Positions 7,414-16,370 of a DNA stretch of 64,000 nucleotides are shown here, in pieces. The stretch covers positions 186,001 through 250,000 of the forward strand of contig NZ_BAABJG010000003.1 in the NCBI RefSeq assembly GCF_039543185.1, given 5' to 3'. This DNA is from Paenibacillus_S vulneris (GTDB lineage: Bacteria; Bacillota; Bacilli; Paenibacillales; NBRC-103111). The position numbers and the translations under genes are program-made. Each line of letters begins with the position of its first letter. Position 1 is the first letter of the stretch. The notes beneath the pieces were generated by a model, which saw only the letters and a program-made list of their open reading frames with translations, made no database searches and had not been told where the DNA came from.

Positions 7414-8700
7414 ATGGACGTAATGGACGATGACAAACAGAGACAAGACCGTCATGCGGAATCGATAGATCAAGCTGCAGAGGATGCGGTAACCCGTTAT
7501 TTGGAGAAAAAACGACGCGCTGAGCAGGCCGCTAATGAGGTGTTCGAACGGTATAGTGCAAGAAAAGAAGAGGCTCGTCAAAGAGCGGAAGCCGTCATTC
7601 AGCGGGTCGATGAGACTCGTCGCAACGCTTATGAGCACATGGAACGCCAGGCTGACCGCATCCTGGAACATCGTGAGGCGGAGAGGCATGCCCGTGAGCA
7701 GCGCATGGAGCAGTTAATTACTCGCGTCCGCGAAGCGGAGCAGCGGCTGAAGGCAGAGATTGAGCAGAGAGCGGCACTTACGCTGGAAACCGTACAGCTG
7801 GCCAAGAGACAATCGCTGGAGCGAATCGAGCGTGAGGCCGAGCAAGCAGCTATGCGTTATATCGAAGCGAAAAAGTCATCGGGCGGAAAGGAAACGGCCT
7901 GGATCGATGAGGCGATGGAACGGCTCGAAATGAAGCGGCAGCAGGCGAAGGCGGAGGCGAACCGGTTGGCTGATGAGATTATTGCCCGTGTCCGGGAACT
8001 GGAGCGGTTGACGCAGCTTGATGTGCGCGATTGTTCGGCTTATTTGCGGGGAAGAACAGCAGGGATACTCAATGATGCGGACGTAGAGCAGTATGAACCT
8101 GGAATTATTGAACGGTTTGGTACCTTTTTAAGTGAAATTTTGGGAAGGCTGGTCTGCGTGCCGTTCGAAATCATAGAAGCATTGACGGGAAACAAAATGA
8201 TTGGCAGGATTGGCAAGGCTGTCGGAGGCTCCGTTGAGCGTTCCGGTGTAACGGCTGCCAAAGCGGTCCAAGGTGCAGTTGACGTCATTCATGGTGTTAT
8301 TGATGATGACGACGTGATGATAAGACAAGGTGCCGATAACCTAAAGGAAGCGGGCTCACGCGTCCTGCAAGGGGCGGTGAATACGATTGAACATACAGCC
8401 CGCAGCATCGGACATGTTGTCAGCGGCGATCCATCCCGCATGAGTCGCGGGGCGGAGGGATTGCTTACGGCAGCCGCCGTTATTGCAATTCCAACGGGAC
8501 TAGCCCTGGATTTGGGCGACTTCGACCTTGATCTTGGTGGTGACGATTCCAGCGAGGCAGGCATACATCATGTAGATCCGCATGAGGTAAGTGGTTATAC
8601 GAGAGCCGATGGGACGGAGGTAGAGCCGTATCACCGTGGCGGAGATGAAGGGTATGACAGAACGAACCCTGACGGAAATCCGGATAATAATTTAGGTTAA
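7414..8700 (+). CDS. Long coiled-coil protein with membrane-active middle and GYTRADGT tail
   Basis: A 428-residue product without a family I can name. Residues 1 to about 225 are almost pure charged heptads rich in E, R, A and Q, a long coiled coil. Residues 240-380 are amphipathic, with glycine- and alanine-rich helices and no clear signal peptide. The end is acidic (DLGDFDLDLGGDD) and is followed by the tail HVDPHEVSGYTRADGTEVEP and NPDGNPDNNLG, a short motif I associate with C termini of diverse secreted or phage-like proteins. The frame extends upstream to 7252, but GAGGAG lies just before the ATG at 7414 and only from there is the composition coherent. It is transcribed divergently from the SLH gene. 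Confidence 0.75.
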   Translation: MDVMDDDKQRQDRHAESIDQAAEDAVTRYLEKKRRAEQAANEVFERYSARKEEARQRAEAVIQRVDETRRNAYEHMERQADRILEHREAERHAREQRMEQLITRVREAEQRLKAEIEQRAALTLETVQLAKRQSLERIEREAEQAAMRYIEAKKSSGGKETAWIDEAMERLEMKRQQAKAEANRLADEIIARVRELERLTQLDVRDCSAYLRGRTAGILNDADVEQYEPGIIERFGTFLSEILGRLVCVPFEIIEALTGNKMIGRIGKAVGGSVERSGVTAAKAVQGAVDVIHGVIDDDDVMIRQGADNLKEAGSRVLQGAVNTIEHTARSIGHVVSGDPSRMSRGAEGLLTAAAVIAIPTGLALDLGDFDLDLGGDDSSEAGIHHVDPHEVSGYTRADGTEVEPYHRGGDEGYDRTNPDGNPDNNLG

Positions 8701-8760
8701 ATTCACAATACCTATGTATTTGCAAGAAAGAGGTGTCCGAATAGCCAGCTTAGGTGAAGA

Positions 8761-8847
8761 TAGAATTTATAAAATTTCAGGGCTCCGCACAAAGTACCTG
8801 AATCTGCATTGAAGGCCATACATAGCCCCACTATTGTGGGGTTATTT
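8761..8847 (+). repeat. Structured 3' element, copy A, ending in a terminator
   Basis: A conserved hairpin (TTCAGG pairing with CCTGAA around GCTCCGCACAAAGTA) is followed by a terminator CCCCAC-TATT-GTGGGG and TTATTT. A second copy at 44760-44841 keeps the same order, with about 80 percent similar bases by eye and a compensating G-U pair. Both copies follow the 3' end of a gene. Confidence 0.65.
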
Positions 8848-9072
8848 AAGTTAAGGGGGCATTCTTTTAAGCGAATGGAAGGTACAGGACTGATTTAGCT
8901 TCAAAGGAGTATGTTGCTAAATTACACTCCTCCGGGTTCCTGATCCGATAAATTCTCCAATAATCATTACTGAAACCGATCAATTGCATCGGAATTTCGT
9001 GATTGTTGCTCTGGGGTGGCAGAGGTATGCTTTAGATGTGAACAGAACATCCCATAGGAGGAGGATTTAACA

Positions 9073-9537
9073 ATGACACAATCGATTATCCATACAGGAA
9101 AAGTGCTTCGTCAGATCGTCATCGGCCAGCTACAGGGAGTAGCGGAGACACAGATGGACATTCAACCGGAGGGCTTCTCTAACACGGTACGCTGGAATAT
9201 CGGACACATGGTTTATTGGTTGGATAAGTACGCTTCGCTAAGCTTCGGCTTCCCATCTGACATTCCGCCGCAATATGAGGCATTGTTCAACTCCGGAACG
9301 AAGCCTTCGGATTGGACAGTGACACCTCCATCGAAGGATGAACTGATTGGGTTGTTAACGGCACAGCTGTCCCGTCTCTCCGAACTGACACCTCAAATGC
9401 TCGAGCAGGAGCTGCAATCCCCGTTTGCAATGGGGCCATTTCAATTCAATACGGCCGGCGAATTGTTTAATTTCGCTTTGATGCATGAAGCCATTCACCT
9501 CGGGGTTATTTCCAGCCAGCTTAAGCTCGTCAAATAA
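9073..9537 (+). CDS. DinB family protein
   Basis: A 154-residue four-helix protein of the DinB/YfiT-like superfamily. The metal-binding histidines expected of the fold are H45 (WNIGHM), H138 and H142 (HEAIHLG). Members are metal-dependent and in some cases act as thiol transferases, mostly with bacillithiol or mycothiol; the substrate here is unknown. AGGAGGATTTAACA precedes the ATG. It is probably cotranscribed with the NTF2-like gene 41 bases downstream. Two other DinB-fold genes occur in this window (17658 and 52005), none closely alike. Confidence 0.82.
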   Translation: MTQSIIHTGKVLRQIVIGQLQGVAETQMDIQPEGFSNTVRWNIGHMVYWLDKYASLSFGFPSDIPPQYEALFNSGTKPSDWTVTPPSKDELIGLLTAQLSRLSELTPQMLEQELQSPFAMGPFQFNTAGELFNFALMHEAIHLGVISSQLKLVK

Positions 9538-9578
9538 GCGAATGACCTAACAAGACCCGAATCAGGAGGCGATTTATT

Positions 9579-10034
9579 ATGATAAAATCGAACGTGAATA
9601 CCGGTGAAGTACTACAGCGGGTTTCTTCCTTGCAGAAAAACGAAGGATCGGTACCATCCCGAGCCCTAGGAGTATTTGATGCTTTTAAGAAGGCTTTCGA
9701 AACAGGAGATACCGCAGATTTTCTTAATCAGGTTACGGAAGATTTTCATTTCTCCGTTCCGCTCCCGTTGGAGGGATGGAATCACGAGCAGCAAGGCAAA
9801 GAACGGTTCGAGGAATTGATCAGGTTCGAGCGCTCGGTATTGCAGGTGCAGATGACTCCGCTCATTGAGCTTGATAATGAGATCCGGGGGATGGTGGTGT
9901 TTCGTGCAGAAGGGGCTCTGAATGGTCTGACTTATCGCAATGAGCTTGCGGTGATCTTTGAGTTCGAGGCGGATCGGATCCGTTCCTTCCGCGAATACGT
10001 AGGCATGCCGTTAAAAAACTACGAGACTGCGTAA
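9579..10034 (+). CDS. NTF2-like / SnoaL-like domain protein
   Basis: A 151-residue protein with the cone-shaped NTF2-like fold: an N-terminal helix FDAFKKAFETGDTADFLNQV, the strand with EDFHFSVPLPLEGW, and a C-terminal sheet YRNELAVIFEFEADRIRSFR. Such proteins are ketosteroid-isomerase-like enzymes or binding proteins; no catalytic assignment is possible. CAGGAGGCG precedes the start. It follows the DinB gene closely and is followed by a terminator-like nested hairpin, so the two probably form an operon. Confidence 0.78.
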   Translation: MIKSNVNTGEVLQRVSSLQKNEGSVPSRALGVFDAFKKAFETGDTADFLNQVTEDFHFSVPLPLEGWNHEQQGKERFEELIRFERSVLQVQMTPLIELDNEIRGMVVFRAEGALNGLTYRNELAVIFEFEADRIRSFREYVGMPLKNYETA

Positions 10035-10121
10035 TAGCTTAGGAGAGGGAAGGGAAGGTTGCTGCCGCAGCCGTACGGGTCCTGGTCACATGCCATTCAA
10101 GGTAACGCCACTTCAGTGCAA

Positions 10122-10173
10122 GGAAACAGCGACAGTCAAGGATGGATACTCGTCCATGGCCGTTGCTGTTTCC
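10122..10173 (+). repeat. Nested hairpin element, copy 2 (terminator-like)
   Basis: The outer stem GGAAACAGCGAC (10122-10133) pairs with GTTGCTGTTTCC (10162-10173) with one wobble, and an inner stem ATGGA pairs with TCCAT. It shares AGCGrCAGTC and CTCGTCCATGGC with the element at 2249-2298, with covarying stems. A T-rich stretch follows. Confidence 0.65.
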
Positions 10174-10263
10174 GTATTTTGTTTTAGTCTGATCCTGCTA
10201 TTACGACTCGTCTAGCGGGTCTATGCTCCAGACCTCATAAATCGGAAAAGGGGAGGGGACCAT

Positions 10264-10674
10264 GTGCTGAAGATTCAATATGCTAATGACGCTGATTATG
10301 ATTACATTAAAGAACATGACCATCATGTGCTAGAGAGTCTGATCGCTAGGAAAATAAAAGAACATGAAATATTCATCATACGAGATCAGCAGAACGTCAA
10401 TATGGGCTGGTTAAGGTACGGTTACTTTTGGGATAGCATTCCTTTTCTGAATATGATATGGCTTGATGAGCAGTATCGAGGGAAAGGCGCAGGGAAAGAA
10501 GCAGTGCTTTTCTGGGAACAACGAATGAAGGAGAGAGGAAGCGGCAAGGTCATGACCTCTACTCTTGCTAATGAACAAGCGCAGCATTTTTACAGGAAAT
10601 TAGGATATAAAGATTCGGGCTGCTTATTGTTAGAAAATGAGCCCTTAGAGATCCTGCTTGTGAAATCCATTTAA
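10264..10674 (+). CDS. GNAT family N-acetyltransferase
   Basis: A 136-residue GNAT with the acetyl-CoA motif A seen as WLDEQYRGKGAGKEAVLFWE and motif B as NEQAQHFYRKLGYKDSG. The acceptor is unknown. The GTG at 10264 is chosen because GGGGAGGGG lies just before it and an overlapping ATG at 10261 runs at once into a stop. It is a single gene. Confidence 0.88.
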   Translation: MLKIQYANDADYDYIKEHDHHVLESLIARKIKEHEIFIIRDQQNVNMGWLRYGYFWDSIPFLNMIWLDEQYRGKGAGKEAVLFWEQRMKERGSGKVMTSTLANEQAQHFYRKLGYKDSGCLLLENEPLEILLVKSI

Positions 10675-10794
10675 GGAATGTATACATAGAAGCTGCCGCG
10701 GGCGATAAAGCCGGCATAAATATTCTTCCTACGCATCTGTAACTAAACCTGCATAGGAACGTCTAAGGATATAAACAGGAAAAGAGGTCCGTTT

Positions 10795-12303
10795 ATGCTA
10801 AAATTTGTATCGGGCTTGTGCTGCGGTTTATTCGTTGCAAGTGCTTCTGTTGCCTTCGCGTCAGATTCTATCCAGGCGTTACTATTTCCTGCCCATTTCG
10901 AAATCAATGGAAGTCAGGTTTCTTTAAACGATGATTACAAAGTGCTGAATGTTGACGGTCATGCGTACGTACCAATTCGATTCGTAGCCGAGAATTTGGG
11001 TGCCACGATCGATTATGATCAGGATACGCAAAAGATTTTGGTTAAAAATCGTAGCCTTGACTTATCGGACCCGGATCACAAAGGGATATGGGCTGGTAAT
11101 TTAATCCTAACTAAAGACGGCGGCAGCACCAAGGTTACCGGTCAATTGAAAATGGAAGGTGTAGGGAATACCAAAAATACTGTTGGGGCGACCCTTACCT
11201 TTTACAATGATAACAATGAAAAAATCGGTGAGGCTGTCATTCGTGGAAATGATTTTGGGGTAGACGCCCAAACCTTCGTCTCCGAGGGCTTGGGGGATTT
11301 TAGATCGTATTCGACGGTGAACCTCCATGTTGATCATGTAAACGGCCACCTCACTAGTGCGGCTCCAAGCATCGTGTATGAAAACAAAAAACACAGCTTC
11401 ACCCTCAATCTTCCTAAGAGCTGGGAGGGGAAATATGATGTGGCAGAAACCATAGACGAGACTTCCACATTCGAAACCATTTCTTTTATCGACACAGCAA
11501 ACAAAGGATATGGGGGAGTAGTGTTTTCGATTGGTATCTGGACCAAGGACGATTGGAGTCGCAATGGGCAAACCGCTATGGAGGCCGGGCATATATCGAA
11601 AGTTGGAGAACGGGGAGATAAAGTGTTCACCATCATCCGTCCGGGTGATGTACAATATGATCCGCATAATGAGAAGTTAACGGCAGAATATCAATCGATG
11701 TCGAGCTACGTAAATACGATGAAAACCAGCTTTCATGCAAATGGAAGTCTTACGGATCGTGAAGCAAAGGAGATTCTCAAAGTACTTCTGCCGAAGGCTG
11801 AAGTTATCGTTGCAGGAATGTTTAACGGATCTGGATTTTTCAACATCGATCGGACGCAAACGATTCCGGGTGAAGAAGCTTACTGTCTTGTAACAGGCAT
11901 ACCGCAGCAAAGCGGAGAATCGCCGGCGGATATGATGGATAACGTGAAATCCATAGCGGATTTAAAAAAAGCAGTAGAGGACGTATTTACAAAAGAGATC
12001 GCTCAACAGCGATTTTATAGCCGATATCTGGAAACGGAAGATATAGGTCTTCCTCTTTATAAGGATTATGAAGGGCGGCTGTATGTCAACTCCATAAATG
12101 GAGGACACGGATGGGCGACCGAATTTCTGATTGATACCGCCAAGATACTAAGTCAAAAAGATAATGTTGTAGAAATTACATTAGATACTATAGTACTTGA
12201 TGAGCCGTACGGTTCCCTGATTATAAAAATCGAATATGTCAATGGAAAATGGATGATGACTTCCGGACTTGATGATATGGTCTATGATAGATGGATTCAT
12301 TGA
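10795..12303 (+). CDS. Secreted stalk-domain (copper amine oxidase N-terminal-like) protein
   Basis: A 502-residue secreted protein. A signal peptide ends near residue 23 (SVAFA). Residues 35-85 form one stalk domain: HFEINGSQVSLNDDYKVLNV, then HAYVPIRFVAENLGATIDYD. The remaining 400 residues include a beta-rich middle (about 90-180) and a region starting at NLPKSWEGKYDV that resembles lipoprotein-like surface domains in the same genus. The tail DTIVLDEPYGSLIIKIEYVN-GKW may be another small domain. No enzyme motif is visible. AAAGAGGTC precedes the ATG. A partial cassette-type repeat begins about 50 bases after the stop. Confidence 0.83.
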   Translation: MLKFVSGLCCGLFVASASVAFASDSIQALLFPAHFEINGSQVSLNDDYKVLNVDGHAYVPIRFVAENLGATIDYDQDTQKILVKNRSLDLSDPDHKGIWAGNLILTKDGGSTKVTGQLKMEGVGNTKNTVGATLTFYNDNNEKIGEAVIRGNDFGVDAQTFVSEGLGDFRSYSTVNLHVDHVNGHLTSAAPSIVYENKKHSFTLNLPKSWEGKYDVAETIDETSTFETISFIDTANKGYGGVVFSIGIWTKDDWSRNGQTAMEAGHISKVGERGDKVFTIIRPGDVQYDPHNEKLTAEYQSMSSYVNTMKTSFHANGSLTDREAKEILKVLLPKAEVIVAGMFNGSGFFNIDRTQTIPGEEAYCLVTGIPQQSGESPADMMDNVKSIADLKKAVEDVFTKEIAQQRFYSRYLETEDIGLPLYKDYEGRLYVNSINGGHGWATEFLIDTAKILSQKDNVVEITLDTIVLDEPYGSLIIKIEYVNGKWMMTSGLDDMVYDRWIH

Positions 12304-12352
12304 TAAGATATGATTCGTGTGGGGCTGTCTCGAGGATAACTCCTCTTGAGGT

Positions 12353-12378
12353 TCATTGAAGTAATGAGGAAAACTTCA
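12353..12378 (+). repeat. Cassette-type repeat, degenerate right half
   Basis: CATTGAAGTAATGAGG-AAAACTTCA resembles the right half CGTTGAAGTAACGGGCAG-GATAGTTnAA of the elements in the 36-52 kb region. A small hairpin CTCGAGGA/TCCTCTTGAG lies just before it. The following GNAT gene begins 60 bases on. Confidence 0.4.
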
Positions 12379-12438
12379 AAATATTTCCAATAATTAATTT
12401 TCATTAGCCTAGTCGTATAAATGGACGGAGGTACAAGG

Positions 12439-12945
12439 GTGATATCGGTGGATACTTCTATGGTTTCGTATCGTCGAGGAAGTATTAAGGACTTTGATGA
12501 TTTACATTGGTCCTGGAACAAGCCTTCAATGACAAAAGATATTTTCAGGAAAAGAATCGAACTAGAAGTACAGGAAATTTGGGTAGCGGAATATAAGGAT
12601 ATGCTCATAGGAGAACTGCATTTGATTTGGGTATCAGAAGATAAGGACGAGGCAAACGGGATTAATAGAGCTTATTTATTATCATACAGAGTTCACCCTG
12701 ACTATCAGGGAAACGGTGTCGGAAGTTGTTTAATGAATAGAGTCCTCCGAAGGATTTTTGAAAATGGATTTAATGAAGTAACAATAGGCGTGGAACAAAC
12801 GGAAGAAAAATTAGTTCAGATGTATAACGCTTGGGGTTTTTGTAATTTTATCAAAACAAAAGTCATTGATCAGCATGGATTTGATTCACAGGGGAATCCG
12901 AAAAAGGTTCCTCCTTATGATTTATATCTAAAATCGTTGGGCTAA
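12439..12945 (+). CDS. GNAT family N-acetyltransferase
   Basis: A 168-residue GNAT. Motif A reads SYRVHPDYQGNGVGSCLMNR and motif B has VQMYNAWGFCNF. The substrate is unknown. An ATG in the same frame at 12421 is itself part of the ribosome binding region; CGGAGG at 12425 is ideally spaced for the GTG at 12439. The TAA stop is contained in GGCTAACGG, the sequence that opens the cassette-type repeats. With the degenerate right half upstream this gene looks like a solitary member of that family of modules. Confidence 0.86.
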   Translation: MISVDTSMVSYRRGSIKDFDDLHWSWNKPSMTKDIFRKRIELEVQEIWVAEYKDMLIGELHLIWVSEDKDEANGINRAYLLSYRVHPDYQGNGVGSCLMNRVLRRIFENGFNEVTIGVEQTEEKLVQMYNAWGFCNFIKTKVIDQHGFDSQGNPKKVPPYDLYLKSLG

Positions 12946-12958
12946 CGGTACACAGCGT
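12941..12958 (+). repeat. Cassette-type repeat, truncated left end
   Basis: GCTAACGGTACACAGCG resembles the left end GCTAACGGAGAACGATAG of the elements further right and includes the stop codon of the GNAT gene. The hairpin and right half are absent. Confidence 0.35.
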
Positions 12959-12978
12959 TGTTTGTAACGGCAAATTTG

Positions 12979-13007
12979 AAGGCCATCCTTTGCGGGATGG
13001 TCTTTAC
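12979..13007 (+). terminator. Rho-independent terminator after the GNAT gene
   Basis: AAGGCCATCC pairs with GGATGGTCTT around TTTGCG, and a short T-rich tail follows. Confidence 0.7.
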
Positions 13008-13155
13008 TGTATTTGCAAAAACAAAAAAAGAGTCCCGAAATTTTCCAAGACCTTATTCAACATCATATCAAACGGAGAAAGATAAGTCTATATCTTTTTC
13101 GCCATATATGTAAAAATATGTATCGTAAGAATAGGGTGTGGGAGGGAAAGCCTTG

Positions 13156-14055
13156 GTGATTCCAACATGCTTTTCAGATTATTGCGCAACGATCCCCGTG
13201 CTGAATGAGGTTACGGAATGGTCACTGTTACGAAAATGGGCGCTTTCCGAAGTCTACAGAGGGAAGCTCGCGACAGGTGAAACACGCATTATAAAATGGG
13301 GCGGGAGTGAGATGTCGGGAGAAGCAGGGATCTACCTGGATCTTGTGTATCCTTTGCAGATTAAAGCTCCTCGGATTTATGAATTCGTTCAACTGAAGGA
13401 CAGTGGAGTCATGATCATAGAGGATGCGGGGGAGAAAAACCTGGAACAAGAGCCGCACCCCGCCCATTTTCTTGAGGCATCAAGAGAATTGGCAAGACTA
13501 AGAGTGGGTGCGACGGCTAACATTGACAGGATGCTTCCTAAGAAGGTCATCGACACTTATTTCGTTTCAAAGGAAAATATCCTGAGACTTTTTTGCGACC
13601 TATTGCAGTCTCAAAGGCTAACGGAATATAAAGTTTTATGGAAGCTCGAGAAGGTGTTGCCTTGTCATTTAGAAAGACTCTATCAAATAGTACCAACCTC
13701 AATAGTACATCATGATTACCATGCAAAGAACCTGTTGATTCAAGACAATGGCATTATGCCGATTGATTGGTCCATTGCATATTTAAGTCCCCATCTTGGT
13801 GACCTGTATTGCTTGATTATGGAGGCAAGCGCTTGGAGCGATCTTACAAGCGAAGAAGTGATTTCAGCCTACCTGGAAGTAACTGATCTGCATATGGAGC
13901 ATCTGAACTGGCAATTGCGAATAGGCGGTTTATGCTGGCTTATAAAGACATTGCGATGGCTTGTTTATGGGGGTACAGATATAATCCCCGGGTCAGAAGC
14001 CTGGATACCGGATCTGGTGAAGGATGTGGAAAATCTGTACCAGGAGATGGTATAA
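13156..14055 (+). CDS. APH-fold phosphotransferase (aminoglycoside phosphotransferase family)
   Basis: A 299-residue kinase-like protein. The catalytic loop VHHDYHAKNLL supplies the HxDxxxxN Brenner motif, and the metal-binding DFG equivalent is MPIDWS. The N lobe is short. Such proteins phosphorylate small hydroxylated molecules, among them aminoglycosides, choline and homoserine; no resistance should be assumed. GGGAGGG precedes GTG at 13156 by an ideal distance; the frame also begins at GTG 13138, which has no such site. The next coding frame overlaps its end only if a long start is used. Confidence 0.82.
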   Translation: MIPTCFSDYCATIPVLNEVTEWSLLRKWALSEVYRGKLATGETRIIKWGGSEMSGEAGIYLDLVYPLQIKAPRIYEFVQLKDSGVMIIEDAGEKNLEQEPHPAHFLEASRELARLRVGATANIDRMLPKKVIDTYFVSKENILRLFCDLLQSQRLTEYKVLWKLEKVLPCHLERLYQIVPTSIVHHDYHAKNLLIQDNGIMPIDWSIAYLSPHLGDLYCLIMEASAWSDLTSEEVISAYLEVTDLHMEHLNWQLRIGGLCWLIKTLRWLVYGGTDIIPGSEAWIPDLVKDVENLYQEMV

Positions 14056-14195
14056 CACTTTCTGAGATTCCCTGGCAGCTTCACAAGGATTATGTTTTTC
14101 CTTCACGGCATATTAGAATGAAGATAAGAACAATTTGGGGAATACTTATTCACAAAGGAACGAGTAGCCAGGCAGCTAAAGGAGATTCATACGTA

Positions 14196-15206
14196 ATGAA
14201 ATCGGGTCGAATAAAATTCCCGCCGGGGTTTTGGACGGGATTGCAGCAATTGGGAATTGCCCCGCAGGACGTGGCCCGCAAAGCGCGGCTGCCGCTAACC
14301 ATTATTACCGAATCAGCTGCAGTCACTGCTGATGAATATTTTAGAATCTGGCAAGCCTACTCCGATCTTATTGGCGACACGGCCATCGGAATCATCAAGC
14401 TTGTGACTGTTTTTGAAACGACACAATACCCGCCGACCGTCTTGGCGACTTACCATGCTCGCGACTATCGCGATGCCCTTTGCCGAATGGCCCGCTACAA
14501 ACAATTATGCCCTCCTGAAAGCTTGCGTATCACCGAGGATGGCGAGAGCTGTACCATCGAATTGGAATGGACGCGCGGCGGGCAAGCCGGACCGCCAGTC
14601 TTGATTGGAACCACGCTTGCTTTTCTTCTGGAGCTGGGTAGACGGGGGACGGGCCAGCCATTAGCTGCAAGGTCCGTGGAATTTACTCACTCGATGGGTG
14701 ATGTAAAGGCCCTTGAAGCTTACTTCGGATGCCCTATCCGGATTGGCGCAACCGGTAACCGACTGATGCTGCATCGAAGAGACCTGGACCGCCCCTTTAT
14801 TTCGTATAACAGGGAGCTGCTGGAGATTCTGACTCCCGTATTGGACCGATCCTTGGATGAACAGCACAGCCGATCCATCACTGAGACGGTCAAGTGGATC
14901 TTGAAGCGCAGCCTAACCGGAGGGCGTCTAGACATTCACTACGTGGCTAGTGAATTAGGCATGAGCGATCGTACCCTGCAGCGGCGTCTAACTAACGAAG
15001 GGACGACGTTCAAGGAGCTGCTGACGCAGGTCAGGCATGAGCAGGCACGGGAATACTTGGCAGACCGTAGACTCGAAATCAAAGAAGTCGCTTTTTTAAT
15101 TGGATATGAAGACCAAAACTCGTTTTACCGCGCTTTTCGGCTTTGGGAAGGGGATACTCCTTCCAATTGGCGTTCCGAATATTTAAAAGCACACCCGCCG
15201 TCATAG
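14196..15206 (+). CDS. AraC family regulator with N-terminal arabinose-binding-like domain (OruR/ArgR type)
   Basis: A 336-residue regulator. Residues 15-200 match the Arabinose_bd-type domain of OruR-like AraC proteins (ADEYFRIWQAYSDLIGDTAI is typical), and the last 85 residues form the double helix-turn-helix: VASELGMSDRTLQRRLTNEG and VAFLIGYEDQNSFYRAFRLW. AAAGGAG lies before the ATG at 14196; the frame is open further upstream into the APH gene but has no other ribosome site. The dehydrogenase that follows on the same strand is the likely target. Confidence 0.88.
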   Translation: MKSGRIKFPPGFWTGLQQLGIAPQDVARKARLPLTIITESAAVTADEYFRIWQAYSDLIGDTAIGIIKLVTVFETTQYPPTVLATYHARDYRDALCRMARYKQLCPPESLRITEDGESCTIELEWTRGGQAGPPVLIGTTLAFLLELGRRGTGQPLAARSVEFTHSMGDVKALEAYFGCPIRIGATGNRLMLHRRDLDRPFISYNRELLEILTPVLDRSLDEQHSRSITETVKWILKRSLTGGRLDIHYVASELGMSDRTLQRRLTNEGTTFKELLTQVRHEQAREYLADRRLEIKEVAFLIGYEDQNSFYRAFRLWEGDTPSNWRSEYLKAHPPS

Positions 15207-15405
15207 AATCCGTGCCTACTCCTTTCTAACTGGGCGGTATGTTCCGTACTTCATGATTTGGCGGGTTAAACAAGAAGTTTGGCGTGGCGCGCTAGTTACC
15301 GAACGATCCAGACCAAGTAATATAATCTTTATCCAACCCACAAGGGTTCTAAGAAGAAACTTCAAATCAGCTTGATGTGAATGACAACAAAAGGAGACTT
15401 AGGTT

Positions 15406-16197
15406 ATGGATATGGGATTAAGGAACAAAACAGCTTTGGTAACTGGATCGACGAAAGGGATAGGGAAAGCCATCGCGATTGAGCTTGCGAGAGAAGGAGT
15501 CCATGTACTTATTAACGGACGGAATCCGGAAGAAGTGGAACGAACCGTAATGGAATTGAAGTCGGAGTTCCCTTCTACCTCTCCGCAGAATGCCGCAGCC
15601 GATCTTGTGGATAGACAGCAAAGAGAAGCATTATTTGAGAAATATCCCCAAGTTGATATTTTGGTTAACAATATGGGAGTTTATGAAATCATGTCCTATG
15701 AGGACGTTAGCGATGAAGTATGGGAAACCTATTTCCGGACGAATGTCCTTGCCGCTAATGGTTTAGCTAAATTTTATCTGCCTGGCATGTTGAAGAATAA
15801 TGATGGAAGAATCATCTTTATCGCAAGCGAGGAAGCAATCATGCCTTCAGGACAAATGCCTCAGTATGCCATGACCAAATCTATGTTATTATCGCTATCC
15901 AAAAGCTTATCTAAACTAACCAAAGGAACGGAAGTCACCTCCAATACGATCCTGCCGGGGCCAACGCTTTCTGAAAATGTATATCAAATCATTGATAGCT
16001 TGTTTCCTGGTGATATGGAATTTTCGGAAAAAGAGAAAAAATTTATGGCAGCTAACCTGCCCCAATCCGAAATACAGCGGTTCATCAGGCCTTTTGAAAT
16101 CGGCAGATTGGCCGCATTCATATGCAGTCCTTATGCATCTGCGTTTAAAGGTTCTCCTATCCGTATGGACGGGGGCATGGTACCTACCATGTTTTAG
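15406..16197 (+). CDS. SDR family NAD(P)-dependent oxidoreductase
   Basis: A 263-residue short-chain dehydrogenase. The cofactor motif TGSTKGIG is at residues 13-20, NNMG near residue 88, a serine in FIASEEA, and the catalytic YAMTK near residue 150. The length and the closing FKGSPIRMDGGM are classical for the family. The substrate is unknown. AAAGGAG precedes the ATG. The neighbouring AraC gene and the terminator at 16217 mark it as a separate unit probably controlled by that regulator. Confidence 0.93.
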   Translation: MDMGLRNKTALVTGSTKGIGKAIAIELAREGVHVLINGRNPEEVERTVMELKSEFPSTSPQNAAADLVDRQQREALFEKYPQVDILVNNMGVYEIMSYEDVSDEVWETYFRTNVLAANGLAKFYLPGMLKNNDGRIIFIASEEAIMPSGQMPQYAMTKSMLLSLSKSLSKLTKGTEVTSNTILPGPTLSENVYQIIDSLFPGDMEFSEKEKKFMAANLPQSEIQRFIRPFEIGRLAAFICSPYASAFKGSPIRMDGGMVPTMF

Positions 16198-16216
16198 CAT
16201 AAGCTCTATTAAAGCC

Positions 16217-16241
16217 GCCCCACTTTTGTGGGGCTTTTTTT
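16217..16241 (+). terminator. Rho-independent terminator after the SDR gene
   Basis: GCCCCAC (16217-16223) pairs with GTGGGGC (16228-16234) around TTTT, followed by seven T. Confidence 0.95.
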
Positions 16242-16370
16242 ATTGCCAGGACTCACGGACAGTCGGTGCGCATGCCTTCTGCATTTTCAACCCTCTTGTT
16301 TTCGGATTTGCCCAAGAATCTTTTTTCGAAGATGAATACCATAGGATATCCCTTCAAAGGAGTTGATAAC

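Noticed and set aside
13156..14055. Aminoglycoside resistance gene
   Set aside because: The APH fold covers many small-molecule kinases; the sequence shows no resemblance by eye to a named resistance enzyme.
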